Source of the DNA: JBAXTZ01 sp037129925
Lineage (GTDB): Bacteria > Bacillota > Negativicutes > JBAXTZ01
NCBI GenBank assembly: GCA_037129925.1
Contig: JBAXTZ010000007.1
Span: 1 to 64,000 of the forward strand
Direction: 5' to 3'
DNA length: 64,000 bases
Positions 53,704 through 61,294 of the stretch are shown in pieces. Position 1 is the stretch's first letter, and each line of letters opens with the position of its first letter. The position numbers and the translations under genes are program-made. The notes under the pieces were generated by a model. It was not told the origin of the DNA. It ran no database searches and saw nothing but the letters and a program-made list of their open reading frames with translations.

Positions 53704-54024
53704 TCACTTCTTAGCGATAACCCCGGTACCCCGACAATTAGTGCAGTACAAACCGCTGCCTTCTTCAGTGCCGGTGCCATGGCAAATCGGACACTGTTCG
53801 GTTTTAGCCGGCACCGTTACCATTCCTTTTCCCTCGCAAGCGCCGCAATACAGCCGGGTAGTCGGCGAAACGCCGCTTCCTTTACAAAAGATGCAAGTAA
53901 TAGCCGGCTCAGCGACTTCAACGATACCCGTGCCATTACATACCTGGCAGGTGGAAATAGCCGACATTACATCAAATGGATCCTTACCACTACCGTTACA
54001 AAACGCACATTCAATTTTCAACAT
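53704..54024 (-). CDS. Free-standing DnaJ-type zinc-finger protein with six CxxCxGxG motifs
   Basis: The 106 residues consist almost only of CxxCxGxG motifs: CAFCNGSG (6-13), CQVCNGTG (26-33), CIFCKGSG (44-51), CGACEGKG (60-67), CPICHGTG (78-85) and CTNCRGTG (94-101). DnaJ itself has four such motifs forming two zinc centres that bind unfolded chains; six would make three centres. No J domain or C-terminal peptide-binding domain is present, yet a J-domain-like segment is fused to a GvpF/L protein in the same operon. A holdase or zinc-dependent assembly factor for GvpA is inferred. Confidence 0.88.
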   Translation of the reverse strand: MLKIECAFCNGSGKDPFDVMSAISTCQVCNGTGIVEVAEPAITCIFCKGSGVSPTTRLYCGACEGKGMVTVPAKTEQCPICHGTGTEEGSGLYCTNCRGTGVIAKK

Positions 54025-54067
54025 AATTTAATCCTTCTTTCGCTTGCGCAATTTATTTTGAGTCAGG

Positions 54068-54415
54068 CTAATTGGCAACAGCCAGCCGGGCGCGAGCGCT
54101 TATCCATCCGCACCAAGGACAACCGATCGTCAACAGCTCGTGCCGTGGCGATATTTTGCCGCATTCCGGACAAACTTCTTTGTTAACTTTGGCCTCGGCC
54201 ACAAGTTTTTCGTTTATCAACAAGTCGTTGGGGAAACTTAATCCATATTTGGCTGCCGTCTCAAACGAGGCGACTGCGGCGCGAATCTTGATTCCCAACA
54301 ATTCGACACCGACTAACGAAATCGTGATGTCAGCGTTAATGATTATCCCTTTGTCTAAAATCCGATCGACTACGTCGAGAAGTGATGATCCGCCGGTACT
54401 TTTAATTGGCTGCAC
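54068..54415 (-). CDS. gvpJ: GvpJ with C-terminal zinc ribbon
   Basis: Residues 9-62 are a GvpA-fold core of GvpJ type (SSLLDVVDRILDKGIIINADI, then ELLGIKIRAAVASFETAAKYGLSFP). Residues 82-102 add a zinc ribbon-like pair, CPEC and CPWC 13 residues apart, which ordinary GvpJ lacks. GvpJ is a minor shell protein thought to act at the tips. The GTG start has GGAGGAG upstream and lies 2 bases after the gvpO stop. The ribbon may recruit partner proteins or nucleic acid. Confidence 0.87.
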   Translation of the reverse strand: MQPIKSTGGSSLLDVVDRILDKGIIINADITISLVGVELLGIKIRAAVASFETAAKYGLSFPNDLLINEKLVAEAKVNKEVCPECGKISPRHELLTIGCPWCGWISARARLAVAN

Positions 54416-54417
54416 TA

Positions 54418-54684
54418 TTACTCCTCCTCCTCGCTCGGTTCGCCCGCTTCATAGGAAACAACTTCCAGTTCATGATTCAACTTTATCGTATAAGTGTTTT
54501 TGTCAAAAACTGTCGGATAACCTAATTTTTCCAAGTATTTGTTAGTCTCGGTAACGGTAAATACTCCCAGCCATTCGCGGCCTTTCTTCATCAGCGTCAC
54601 GACATTGATAGCTTCCTTGGTCACTTCAAATTCCTGTTCCACAAAACTAACGATCATTTTTTTTGCGTCAATGATACTCGCCAT
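54418..54684 (-). CDS. gvpO: Gas vesicle protein GvpO
   Basis: A small acidic protein. The core KKGREWLGVFTVTETNKYLEKLGYP followed by YTIKLNHELEVVSYE (shown from residues about 35 and 65) fits the GvpO fold of a tryptophan strand, a proline turn and a late beta hairpin. A frame open to 54771 overlaps gvpG; the ATG at 54684, 4 bases after the gvpG stop and behind GAGGAGGAG, is preferred, giving 88 residues. GvpO is required for gas vesicle formation in haloarchaea; its molecular role is uncertain. Confidence 0.72.
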   Translation of the reverse strand: MASIIDAKKMIVSFVEQEFEVTKEAINVVTLMKKGREWLGVFTVTETNKYLEKLGYPTVFDKNTYTIKLNHELEVVSYEAGEPSEEEE

Positions 54685-54688
54685 AATT

Positions 54689-54907
54689 TTACTGCTCCTC
54701 CTCTTCTTCGGTGTCATTTTCAATGGCATCAAGAGCTTCGAGTAATTCTGACTCGCGTGAATTATAGTCATCCTCGCTTATTTGCCCCAAATCCAGTTTT
54801 GTCTGCAACTCAAACAGCGCCTGGGTAATTTTGGTCTTATCTTGTTTTTCGCCATCCACCATTTCGGCTACCCGCTTCAAAACCATAGTGAGCACATTGA
54901 AAATCAT
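54689..54907 (-). CDS. gvpG: Gas vesicle protein GvpG
   Basis: GvpG is a short helical protein with the conserved pattern LFELQTKLDLGQISEDDYNSRESELLEAL seen near residues 30-60 of this sequence, and an acidic tail. A TTG at 54925 is open, but the ATG at 54907 sits behind GAAGGGG and is the likelier start (72 residues). It lies between a gvpF/L gene and gvpO, the usual gvpF-G neighbourhood. GvpG takes part in early assembly complexes with GvpF and GvpA. Confidence 0.87.
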   Translation of the reverse strand: MIFNVLTMVLKRVAEMVDGEKQDKTKITQALFELQTKLDLGQISEDDYNSRESELLEALDAIENDTEEEEEQ

Positions 54908-54936
54908 AATAATTAGCCCCTTCAAATAGTCGTGCG

Positions 54937-55704
54937 TTAAATATCGATGCTGATTTCTACAAAATCGTATGGCGGAATCGGTCCGACATATTTTAGTAAA
55001 TAATTGTCGCCAAGCGCTGCTTCGACCTCGTTAATCGCCTCGTCAAATTCGACCTGACGCGATTTTTCTACCAAAAAACTGGCATTCAAAACCATCGTCT
55101 CGCCGTACAGACCGCCTTCGACAAACTCTTTAGTGTATTTTTGGAGAATTTTCAAAGCCTTGTCCTTGTCTTGTTCGCGCTTGGCTTCAACAGCCGCTTC
55201 AACTTTTAACCCGAGTTCCATCCGCTCGTTGCGGCTGGTTAGTTCGGACATTTTCGCCAATTTATTGCGTTGTTTTTTGATATCTTTGTTATCTTCGACA
55301 ATTTGCGCGTACACTTTGGGCATATCAATCCAAAATATTTTCAAACCCATTTCATTTTTGTCATCAACTTTTTTTAACTCAGACTTAAACTCTTTGTAGC
55401 GAGGTTTAAGTAAATTGTTGACTACATCCGTCTCCGATACCGTGCCAAACCGCACCGGTAGCAAAGTATATTCCGTCAGCACCCGTTCAATAACTTTTTG
55501 GTGGGATATTGTGTTTTCACGGCTGACCGAATAGCGGTTGATGGTCGAATCGCTCATGACAATGGCTAAATCTTTGTAATACTCCAAATAAATTGATTTG
55601 CCGGCGCCAATCGGTTTGACATCAAAAGTTGTTGGTCGTTTCGACTCCTCGACTTCAATTACACAATAGATATACCGCGGTTTTTTGATTGCGATGATAA
55701 CCAC
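54937..55704 (-). CDS. gvpF: Gas vesicle protein of the GvpF/GvpL family (second copy)
   Basis: Recognised from YIYCVIE near the N terminus, ISHQKVIERVLTEYTLLPVRFGTV in the centre (the HxxVIE...LPVRFGT core) and VGPIPPYDFVEI at the C terminus. It is unusually rich in Lys and Glu. The start is uncertain: the annotated GTG lies only 1-2 bases after the AAAGGA ribosome site. It is the best match to a classical GvpF of the three paralogues in this operon and is followed by gvpG. Confidence 0.9.
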   Translation of the reverse strand: MVIIAIKKPRYIYCVIEVEESKRPTTFDVKPIGAGKSIYLEYYKDLAIVMSDSTINRYSVSRENTISHQKVIERVLTEYTLLPVRFGTVSETDVVNNLLKPRYKEFKSELKKVDDKNEMGLKIFWIDMPKVYAQIVEDNKDIKKQRNKLAKMSELTSRNERMELGLKVEAAVEAKREQDKDKALKILQKYTKEFVEGGLYGETMVLNASFLVEKSRQVEFDEAINEVEAALGDNYLLKYVGPIPPYDFVEISIDI

Positions 55705-55743
55705 ATCCTTTCATTACACTCTATTTGTCGGTAACGTTCTCTG

Positions 55744-56799
55744 CTAATCCTGATTGCTTTCGGCTTGGACAACCTTGACGACATAGGCATCCGCCGGATT
55801 CTCCGGCAGTTGGCTTAGTCCAAAATTGCTACAATACTCGTCAATCAGCCGGTAAGCAACAATCAGCGCCTGCGCCCGTTCCGGTTGAATTGCAATTTCG
55901 GTGTTCTTGTCCGGATGATGGCTTTGTAGCAGTCCATTCCGCGCCGCCCGTAATTCCGTCAGTTCCGGACTGGCGCTTACGACCTCTAGCGTTGCTTTGG
56001 CTGCCGCCAAATCGCCGGCAGTTATTAGTTTGAATTCAATCGCCGCGAAATTCTTCGGCGGAAGCGGGCCGATAAACCGGACTTCAAGCTGATTGATACC
56101 GTAACCGGTCTCCAAAGTTCCAACCACCGCGTTAAGCTTACGTTTGATAGCCCGTCCCTGATCGAGGGTAGTTAAGAACGCGGAATTAACCGCAATCTGA
56201 TCGCCGGTAGCCGCCAATATCGTGAATTTTTCTGCACGGGTGCCAAGTTCCCGAATCACCAGTTCTTGCACTTCGCGCTTGCGGCGCGCCAGCGCTGCGC
56301 CCATCATCTCGCCAATTTTTTGAATTTCCGCCGGAGTAATCTGTCCCTGCTTCATTAATTGTTCTTTGAACCGCTTTATTTCCGGCTCGTCACCGGCAGC
56401 GGCCATCACTTTTTTCAAGTCACGCCAACTGATAATCAAATCAAATTCAGCTTTATCTTTCATATCAACGACAATGTTTTGCAGTTGCCCGGCGTTCTTT
56501 TCGAGAATTTCCCTGGCGACAGCAACATTTTCCAAAGTCATGCCGATTTTCGCCGTAACCGTCGTAAACGTCTTACTCAGGGTTTCGATAACTTTTAAGT
56601 GCTTGATGTACCAATTTAGCGCCGCTTCATCGGTCAGGGTTTCCTGAGTGAACTCCTCGGCAACACTGACCGCGAATCCGACATCATTATACCAAACGGC
56701 GAAAACCGGCTCTGTTTTTCCGTTGATTTCCACGCTATCTAATAGCTCTGGTTGTTCGACACCTGCGATTAACGCGTAGATATATATCCGATTACTCAA
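55744..56799 (-). CDS. GvpF/GvpL family protein fused to a J-domain-like segment
   Basis: Residues 1-265 are a divergent GvpF/L protein, with N-terminal RIYIYALI and the ending FIGPLPPKNFAAIEF. An extra about 85 residues follow. They contain ELRAARNGLLQSHHPDKN, then PERAQALIVAYRLIDEY, the helix II-HPD-helix III pattern of a J domain (HPD at about 295-297). J domains stimulate Hsp70 ATPase. Helix I is short or missing, so activity is uncertain. The start is taken as TTG at 56799, behind AAGGAG; the frame is open to 56820. With the zinc-motif protein it may form a split DnaJ. Confidence 0.85.
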   Translation of the reverse strand: MSNRIYIYALIAGVEQPELLDSVEINGKTEPVFAVWYNDVGFAVSVAEEFTQETLTDEAALNWYIKHLKVIETLSKTFTTVTAKIGMTLENVAVAREILEKNAGQLQNIVVDMKDKAEFDLIISWRDLKKVMAAAGDEPEIKRFKEQLMKQGQITPAEIQKIGEMMGAALARRKREVQELVIRELGTRAEKFTILAATGDQIAVNSAFLTTLDQGRAIKRKLNAVVGTLETGYGINQLEVRFIGPLPPKNFAAIEFKLITAGDLAAAKATLEVVSASPELTELRAARNGLLQSHHPDKNTEIAIQPERAQALIVAYRLIDEYCSNFGLSQLPENPADAYVVKVVQAESNQD

Positions 56800-56839
56800 T
56801 CGTCCGTCTCCTTGTCGCAACTATAATTTATTGATTGGA

Positions 56840-57184
56840 TCAATATTTCAAAACATTGCCGCGCGCCGGCTTTTTCATACTGCTGGCGCCTGTCCGGCTC
56901 TTTTGGTCCAAATCGTGTAGCGACTTGACTGGCTGAGCATTTTCTTCAGCAAGATTGTCCCCGGCGATTTGCTGCAATTCAGCTAGCAACACATCCAATC
57001 TAGTCATAATGGTATAGCGTTTCTGCTCCAACATCGCCAACTCTTTTTCCAGACGGTTTTTTTCTTGGGCAATACTATGCATTCTTAGATAGGACCGGCT
57101 AAGTTTATCCGAACTACTCAGCCCTTTGACGTGGTTTTTCGGCATCGCGTTACGCATCTCGCTGCTGCTAGTTATCCGCTTCAT
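56840..57184 (-). CDS. Small coiled-coil protein of the gas vesicle operon
   Basis: Unrecognised as a named Gvp protein. The basic N terminus contains SSSEMRNAMPKNHVKGLSSSD, then a coiled coil about residues 38-75 (AQEKNRLEKELAMLEQKRYTI) and a polar tail. No membrane segment is present. It lies between gvpN and the J-domain GvpF gene, 27 and about 40 bases away, so it is co-transcribed. Similar small coiled-coil proteins seem to occur in other bacterial gvp clusters; this is from memory. A scaffold or adaptor role is likely but unproven. Confidence 0.75.
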   Translation of the reverse strand: MKRITSSSEMRNAMPKNHVKGLSSSDKLSRSYLRMHSIAQEKNRLEKELAMLEQKRYTIMTRLDVLLAELQQIAGDNLAEENAQPVKSLHDLDQKSRTGASSMKKPARGNVLKY

Positions 57185-57211
57185 ATCATAGTCCTCCCTG
57201 CCAGTAATTGC

Positions 57212-58180
57212 TTAAGCGCTTTTACTGCGGCGCGCCGGCATCTTTATCGGCGTAATCGCCTTGTTGCAATGCAAGTTAATCAGATGGGAAATCTTTTCCC
57301 GCACCAGATTGTGTTTTTTGTTGTCGCCAGAGCGGCTGGTCACGGAACTTAAAATCTCCGCCACCACCTGATGGAACCGCGGGCTGCTGCTGTCGACCGG
57401 GACATTCATAACCTGAATAGCTTTGGCAATCGCGATGCTGCTCCGTACCGTCGGCGAAACTTCACATTCTTCCACCGTCCGCAAATCACGGATAATATTC
57501 ACTAATCGTTCAGCATCCTGATGATCCAGCCCTGATTTTTTCTCAGTAATCTGGATTTCTGTTTCGCGGTCAAAAAAATCTAAATCAATCGTAATCATCC
57601 GGTCACGCAATGCGTCCTGACTACGGTATACGCCGGCATACTCTTCCGGATTGCTGGTAAAGATCATCGAAAAATTCGGATGAACATTCAAATAATGATC
57701 AGCGCCGCCGCGAGCCGATGGCAACGACAAAATCCGCTCTTGAAGAATCGATAAAAACACATTATTGGCTTCCGGGCGCGAGCGGGTGTACTCATCGTAA
57801 ATCAAAGTGTAGCCATATTTACAGGCAACTGTAACCCGGTTATCAGCCCAGCTTTGCGCCATATCTTCTTCAGTTTTGTGAACGCTATGGATAAAGTTGT
57901 CAATCACCCGGCGCATCCGATAGCCGGATTTTGCGCCAATCAAGTCGGCGGTGTTACACGACTCATCACCGTGCAGTAACACTACCGGCCGGCCAATTTT
58001 ATTCGCCACATGCAAAGCCAGCGAGGTTTTTCCAGTTCCGGCGCAACCGCGCAAATGAACAGCATACCCAGCTTCCAGATAAGACATCGAGCGGTAACAT
58101 TGATCATGAATGGCATCGGTTTCCACAAAATCAGCTTGAGGCACAGGCCGGATCACCATTTGATGTTCAGAACTCTTCAT
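57212..58180 (-). CDS. gvpN: Gas vesicle protein GvpN, MoxR-type AAA+ ATPase
   Basis: GvpN is the AAA+ ATPase that promotes vesicle growth. Walker A is GCAGTGKTS (about residues 45-53 from the chosen start), Walker B TLIYDEYTRSRPEANN, and sensor/arginine-finger segments FTSNPEEYAGVYRSQDALRDR, given as positions 190-210, match the family. A frame open to 58225 exists, but the ATG at 58180 lies behind AAGGATTTAATA. It is the first gene of the minus-strand gvp operon, with a consensus promoter about 85 bases upstream. Confidence 0.95.
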   Translation of the reverse strand: MKSSEHQMVIRPVPQADFVETDAIHDQCYRSMSYLEAGYAVHLRGCAGTGKTSLALHVANKIGRPVVLLHGDESCNTADLIGAKSGYRMRRVIDNFIHSVHKTEEDMAQSWADNRVTVACKYGYTLIYDEYTRSRPEANNVFLSILQERILSLPSARGGADHYLNVHPNFSMIFTSNPEEYAGVYRSQDALRDRMITIDLDFFDRETEIQITEKKSGLDHQDAERLVNIIRDLRTVEECEVSPTVRSSIAIAKAIQVMNVPVDSSSPRFHQVVAEILSSVTSRSGDNKKHNLVREKISHLINLHCNKAITPIKMPARRSKSA

Positions 58181-58263
58181 TATTAAATCCTTCCGATTAA
58201 AAATCTCGATTAAATTTTCCGTCACAACCGCTAGTTTCGGGTGTCGGAAGTCGTCTGTAAACT

Positions 58264-58292
58264 ATACTACACCTCGTGATTGATTTTGTCAA
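58264..58292 (-). promoter_or_regulatory. Sigma-A promoter of the gvpN operon
   Basis: The minus strand shows TTGACA, 17 bases, TAGTAT, placing transcription start about 75 bases upstream of gvpN. It drives the at least twelve-gene operon down to the terminator at 51700-51738. Confidence 0.7.
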
Positions 58293-58318
58293 TTATATTT
58301 TATTTTTCTTTCCAAAAC

Positions 58319-58348
58319 AAAAGCGCCACCTTAACGGTTAGCGCTTTT
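58319..58348 (-). terminator. Terminator of the hybrid kinase operon
   Basis: AAAAGCGC/GCGCTTTT with a 14-base loop that includes the kinase stop codon; the minus strand continues GTTTT. It separates the kinases from gvpN. Confidence 0.65.
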
Positions 58349-61294
58349 TATAATAATCATTTTCTCATCTCTGAATACCATTTTCTCGTAGTGCAGCTGA
58401 ATAATCGCCGCTAATTTTTTAACATCAATCGGTTTGCTTAAGTACTCGTCCATACCAGCGTTTTTACAACGCTCCTCGTCGCCAGCCATCGCAAACGCGG
58501 TCATCGCAACAATCGTAACCGGTTGTTTTCCCGGCTCAAGTTGCCGAATCCGCTTAGTCGCTTCAAAGCCATCGAGCACCGGCATCTGGCAGTCCATAAA
58601 AATGATGTTGTAATCGTTTTTTTTGAAACTTTGCACAGCCTCTTCGCCATTCACGGCAATATCGCATTTCAGTCCGATATTTTGCAATTGTTTAACGAAA
58701 ACCTTACGGTTAATATCGTTATCTTCGACTACGAGAATTTTCATTCGTTCGGAAAATTTTCCCACCTGGGTCGACACCCGGGTGATGAACTCACCTTCCA
58801 CCCGTGGCCGATAGACCTCGCCCTGCACAACAGCGGCGACGCAATCCAAAAACTCCTTTCGCTTATAGGGTTTGGCGATATAACCGGAAAAGCCCTGCTC
58901 TTTGACTGTTTTTACCGCGCTACTTGCAGTCGCCGAGGTCAGCAGAATCCTTGGAATAGTCTTGTTGTAATAACTGCTACGGTCGACCAGTTTGTTTTCA
59001 ATCAAAATTGCGCCAAGCTCAATATTATTGTTTAGCAACCGACTGGCCGCACTCACGCTATCCGCCACTATGACCCGGCAGCCGGCCTCTTGCAGATAAA
59101 TCCTGGCGATTTCCCGATTAATGGCGCTGTCATCCACCACCATGATGCTTTTTCCAGCCAGACTTGAATAATCGGTAGTGGCGACTCCGGGCATCCCGCT
59201 TGTAACCGGATATTCCAACTCGAATGAAAATACCGATCCCTTGCCGGATACGCTCTCGGCGCTGATTACGCCGCCCATCGCCTCGACCATCGATTTGCAA
59301 ATTACCAGCCCCAGCCCGGTTCCGCCGTGCGCCCGGGTCGTTGAGTCGTCAGCTTGTTGAAACGGCCTGAATAGTTTTGCAAGCACTCCTGACGGAATGC
59401 CAATACCGGTATCCCGCACCATAAACTGCATTCGACAGAATTCCGGCGAACTATCAATAACTTGCAGTTCAACAAACACATAACCGTCATTGGTAAATTT
59501 AATTGCATTTCCGACCAGATTTATCAGCACCTGCTTTAACCGGGTCGGGTCGCCGATAACAAACTCCGGCGCATCCGCCCGCATCAATATACTAAGTTCC
59601 AGGTTTTTTTCTCTGGCACGCGCCGCAAATGTCCGCACCGCGCCCTCGACTGTCGCGCGTAAATCAAAAGCGATACTTTCAAAATACAGCTGGCTGGCTT
59701 CGATACGGGAAAAATCCAGCACATCATTGATAACGGCTAGCAAAACATCCGACGATTCTTTGATCGTTTGCAGCAATTCAAACTGCTCATCGTTGATTTC
59801 AGTATGTTCGAGCAGATTGATACAGCCGATGATGCCGTTCATCGGCGTGCGAATTTCGTGGGACACGTTCGCCACAAAATTACTTTTTGCAGCATTTGCC
59901 GCCTCGGCTTGCACAGCTAGTTTCTTGGCAACCTGCACCGACTGGGTTAGCTGATAATTCGACTCTATTAGTTTTTGTTCAGTGCGTTTTTGCAAGGTAA
60001 CGTCTTTGAACGACCAGACCCGGCCAACCACCTGTTCTCCAAGCAACAGTGGTTGCGAATTGCGTTCAAAAATCCGCCCGTCAGTGAATTGAACAATATC
60101 GATACGCGTAAGCCCTGTTTTCCCTTGCAGCTCGCGGATTTTCGCAGCAAACTCTTTGGGAGCGGTCAGTTGCGACAGCGCGTAATCCAGAATCGGCTCG
60201 TGCTGATTGAGTTCTTGCAACGCTGCCGGCATTTGCCACATTTCCGCAAACATCCGGTTATAGCGGGTAATTCGCCCTTCGTTATCAATAACTAAAATTC
60301 CTTCAGCAGTAGCTTCTAACGCCGCAGTAATTAGCGAATGACTTTGTTCGATTTCCTGCTCGGTCTGACGACGCAGTAGCGCCTCGCCAATGTGGGTGGC
60401 AATTTCTTCCAGTTGCTCAATAACTTCACGGTTAAATCGCCCCTTGCGCCGGTCATTAAACTGAATTAAGCCGACAATTTTATCAGCCGTCCGAATTGGC
60501 ACCAGCGCGACTGAAGCGTAGCCCTGATAAATACATTGGTTGTGTGGTTGAAAACGCAGGTCTTGAGCGGCTGACAGTTCGAGTAACGAAAAAGCATCAT
60601 TGGTAAAAAAGCTACCGCCCTTGGTCAATAAACCGCCGTCCGGTCCGGAATTTCCAGTCAGCACCAGCCCGCAAGTACATTCCAACGCAATCGTCCCGTC
60701 TGGCTTCCGGCAAACCGAGCCGTCCGGGCTATGCGCGAGCAGCGACTGCTCACTGCGCAGAAATTTTTCGGAAAATCCGGTTTGTGAAAAATAGGGAAAG
60801 TCGTCACCAGCTTGAAGCCGTATGCCGATGGCATCAAACCCGGTCCGTGTTTTTAGTAACTTGATGATTTCCTGAACGGAATCGGCAAAAACACCCGATT
60901 CGTTTAGCACCCGCATAATATCCCGTCCCATTTCAGCAAAAGTTTCCACTTGCTTACGGTTAGAGACATCCATTACAAAAGCAAACATCCGGTCATCGGC
61001 CAATTTTACCGCATCGACCAGCCAATAGCGCAGGCTGCCATCTTTATGCCGGTGCGGTATTTCGCTAATCGCCCGCCCTTTCTCCTGCAACTCGGCAAAA
61101 TGCTTCATGCCAATTTCTTCATCCACTATTAAATCAGCAATATTCATCTGCAACAGCTCTTCTATGCTATAACCAGACAGCTCACAGGCGCCGCTGTTGG
61201 CTTCGATAAAATTCCCTTGCCCGTCTGTAAAAAAAATCGTATATCCGAGCGGCGACAGCTCGCGCATTATTTCCCAAAAATAGTCCTTATACAT
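58331..61294 (-). CDS. Hybrid sensor histidine kinase (PAS-GAF-PAS-HK-REC-REC)
   Basis: A soluble 987-residue kinase, starting at ATG 61294 behind GGAGGGG. Domains: PAS (about 10-115), GAF (130-310), PAS (325-440), a coiled coil, HisKA with His479 in NVSHEIRTPMNG, HATPase_c (GTGLGLVICKSMVEAMGG), then two receivers. The first receiver (MVVDDSAINREIA) has ILIE where the phospho-acceptor Asp should be, so it cannot be phosphorylated normally. The second is intact (VVEDNDIN, FMDCQMP, SKPID). No membrane segment means a cytoplasmic signal. It overlaps the upstream kinase gene by 8 bases. Confidence 0.93.
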   Translation of the reverse strand: MYKDYFWEIMRELSPLGYTIFFTDGQGNFIEANSGACELSGYSIEELLQMNIADLIVDEEIGMKHFAELQEKGRAISEIPHRHKDGSLRYWLVDAVKLADDRMFAFVMDVSNRKQVETFAEMGRDIMRVLNESGVFADSVQEIIKLLKTRTGFDAIGIRLQAGDDFPYFSQTGFSEKFLRSEQSLLAHSPDGSVCRKPDGTIALECTCGLVLTGNSGPDGGLLTKGGSFFTNDAFSLLELSAAQDLRFQPHNQCIYQGYASVALVPIRTADKIVGLIQFNDRRKGRFNREVIEQLEEIATHIGEALLRRQTEQEIEQSHSLITAALEATAEGILVIDNEGRITRYNRMFAEMWQMPAALQELNQHEPILDYALSQLTAPKEFAAKIRELQGKTGLTRIDIVQFTDGRIFERNSQPLLLGEQVVGRVWSFKDVTLQKRTEQKLIESNYQLTQSVQVAKKLAVQAEAANAAKSNFVANVSHEIRTPMNGIIGCINLLEHTEINDEQFELLQTIKESSDVLLAVINDVLDFSRIEASQLYFESIAFDLRATVEGAVRTFAARAREKNLELSILMRADAPEFVIGDPTRLKQVLINLVGNAIKFTNDGYVFVELQVIDSSPEFCRMQFMVRDTGIGIPSGVLAKLFRPFQQADDSTTRAHGGTGLGLVICKSMVEAMGGVISAESVSGKGSVFSFELEYPVTSGMPGVATTDYSSLAGKSIMVVDDSAINREIARIYLQEAGCRVIVADSVSAASRLLNNNIELGAILIENKLVDRSSYYNKTIPRILLTSATASSAVKTVKEQGFSGYIAKPYKRKEFLDCVAAVVQGEVYRPRVEGEFITRVSTQVGKFSERMKILVVEDNDINRKVFVKQLQNIGLKCDIAVNGEEAVQSFKKNDYNIIFMDCQMPVLDGFEATKRIRQLEPGKQPVTIVAMTAFAMAGDEERCKNAGMDEYLSKPIDVKKLAAIIQLHYEKMVFRDEKMIIIKSANR

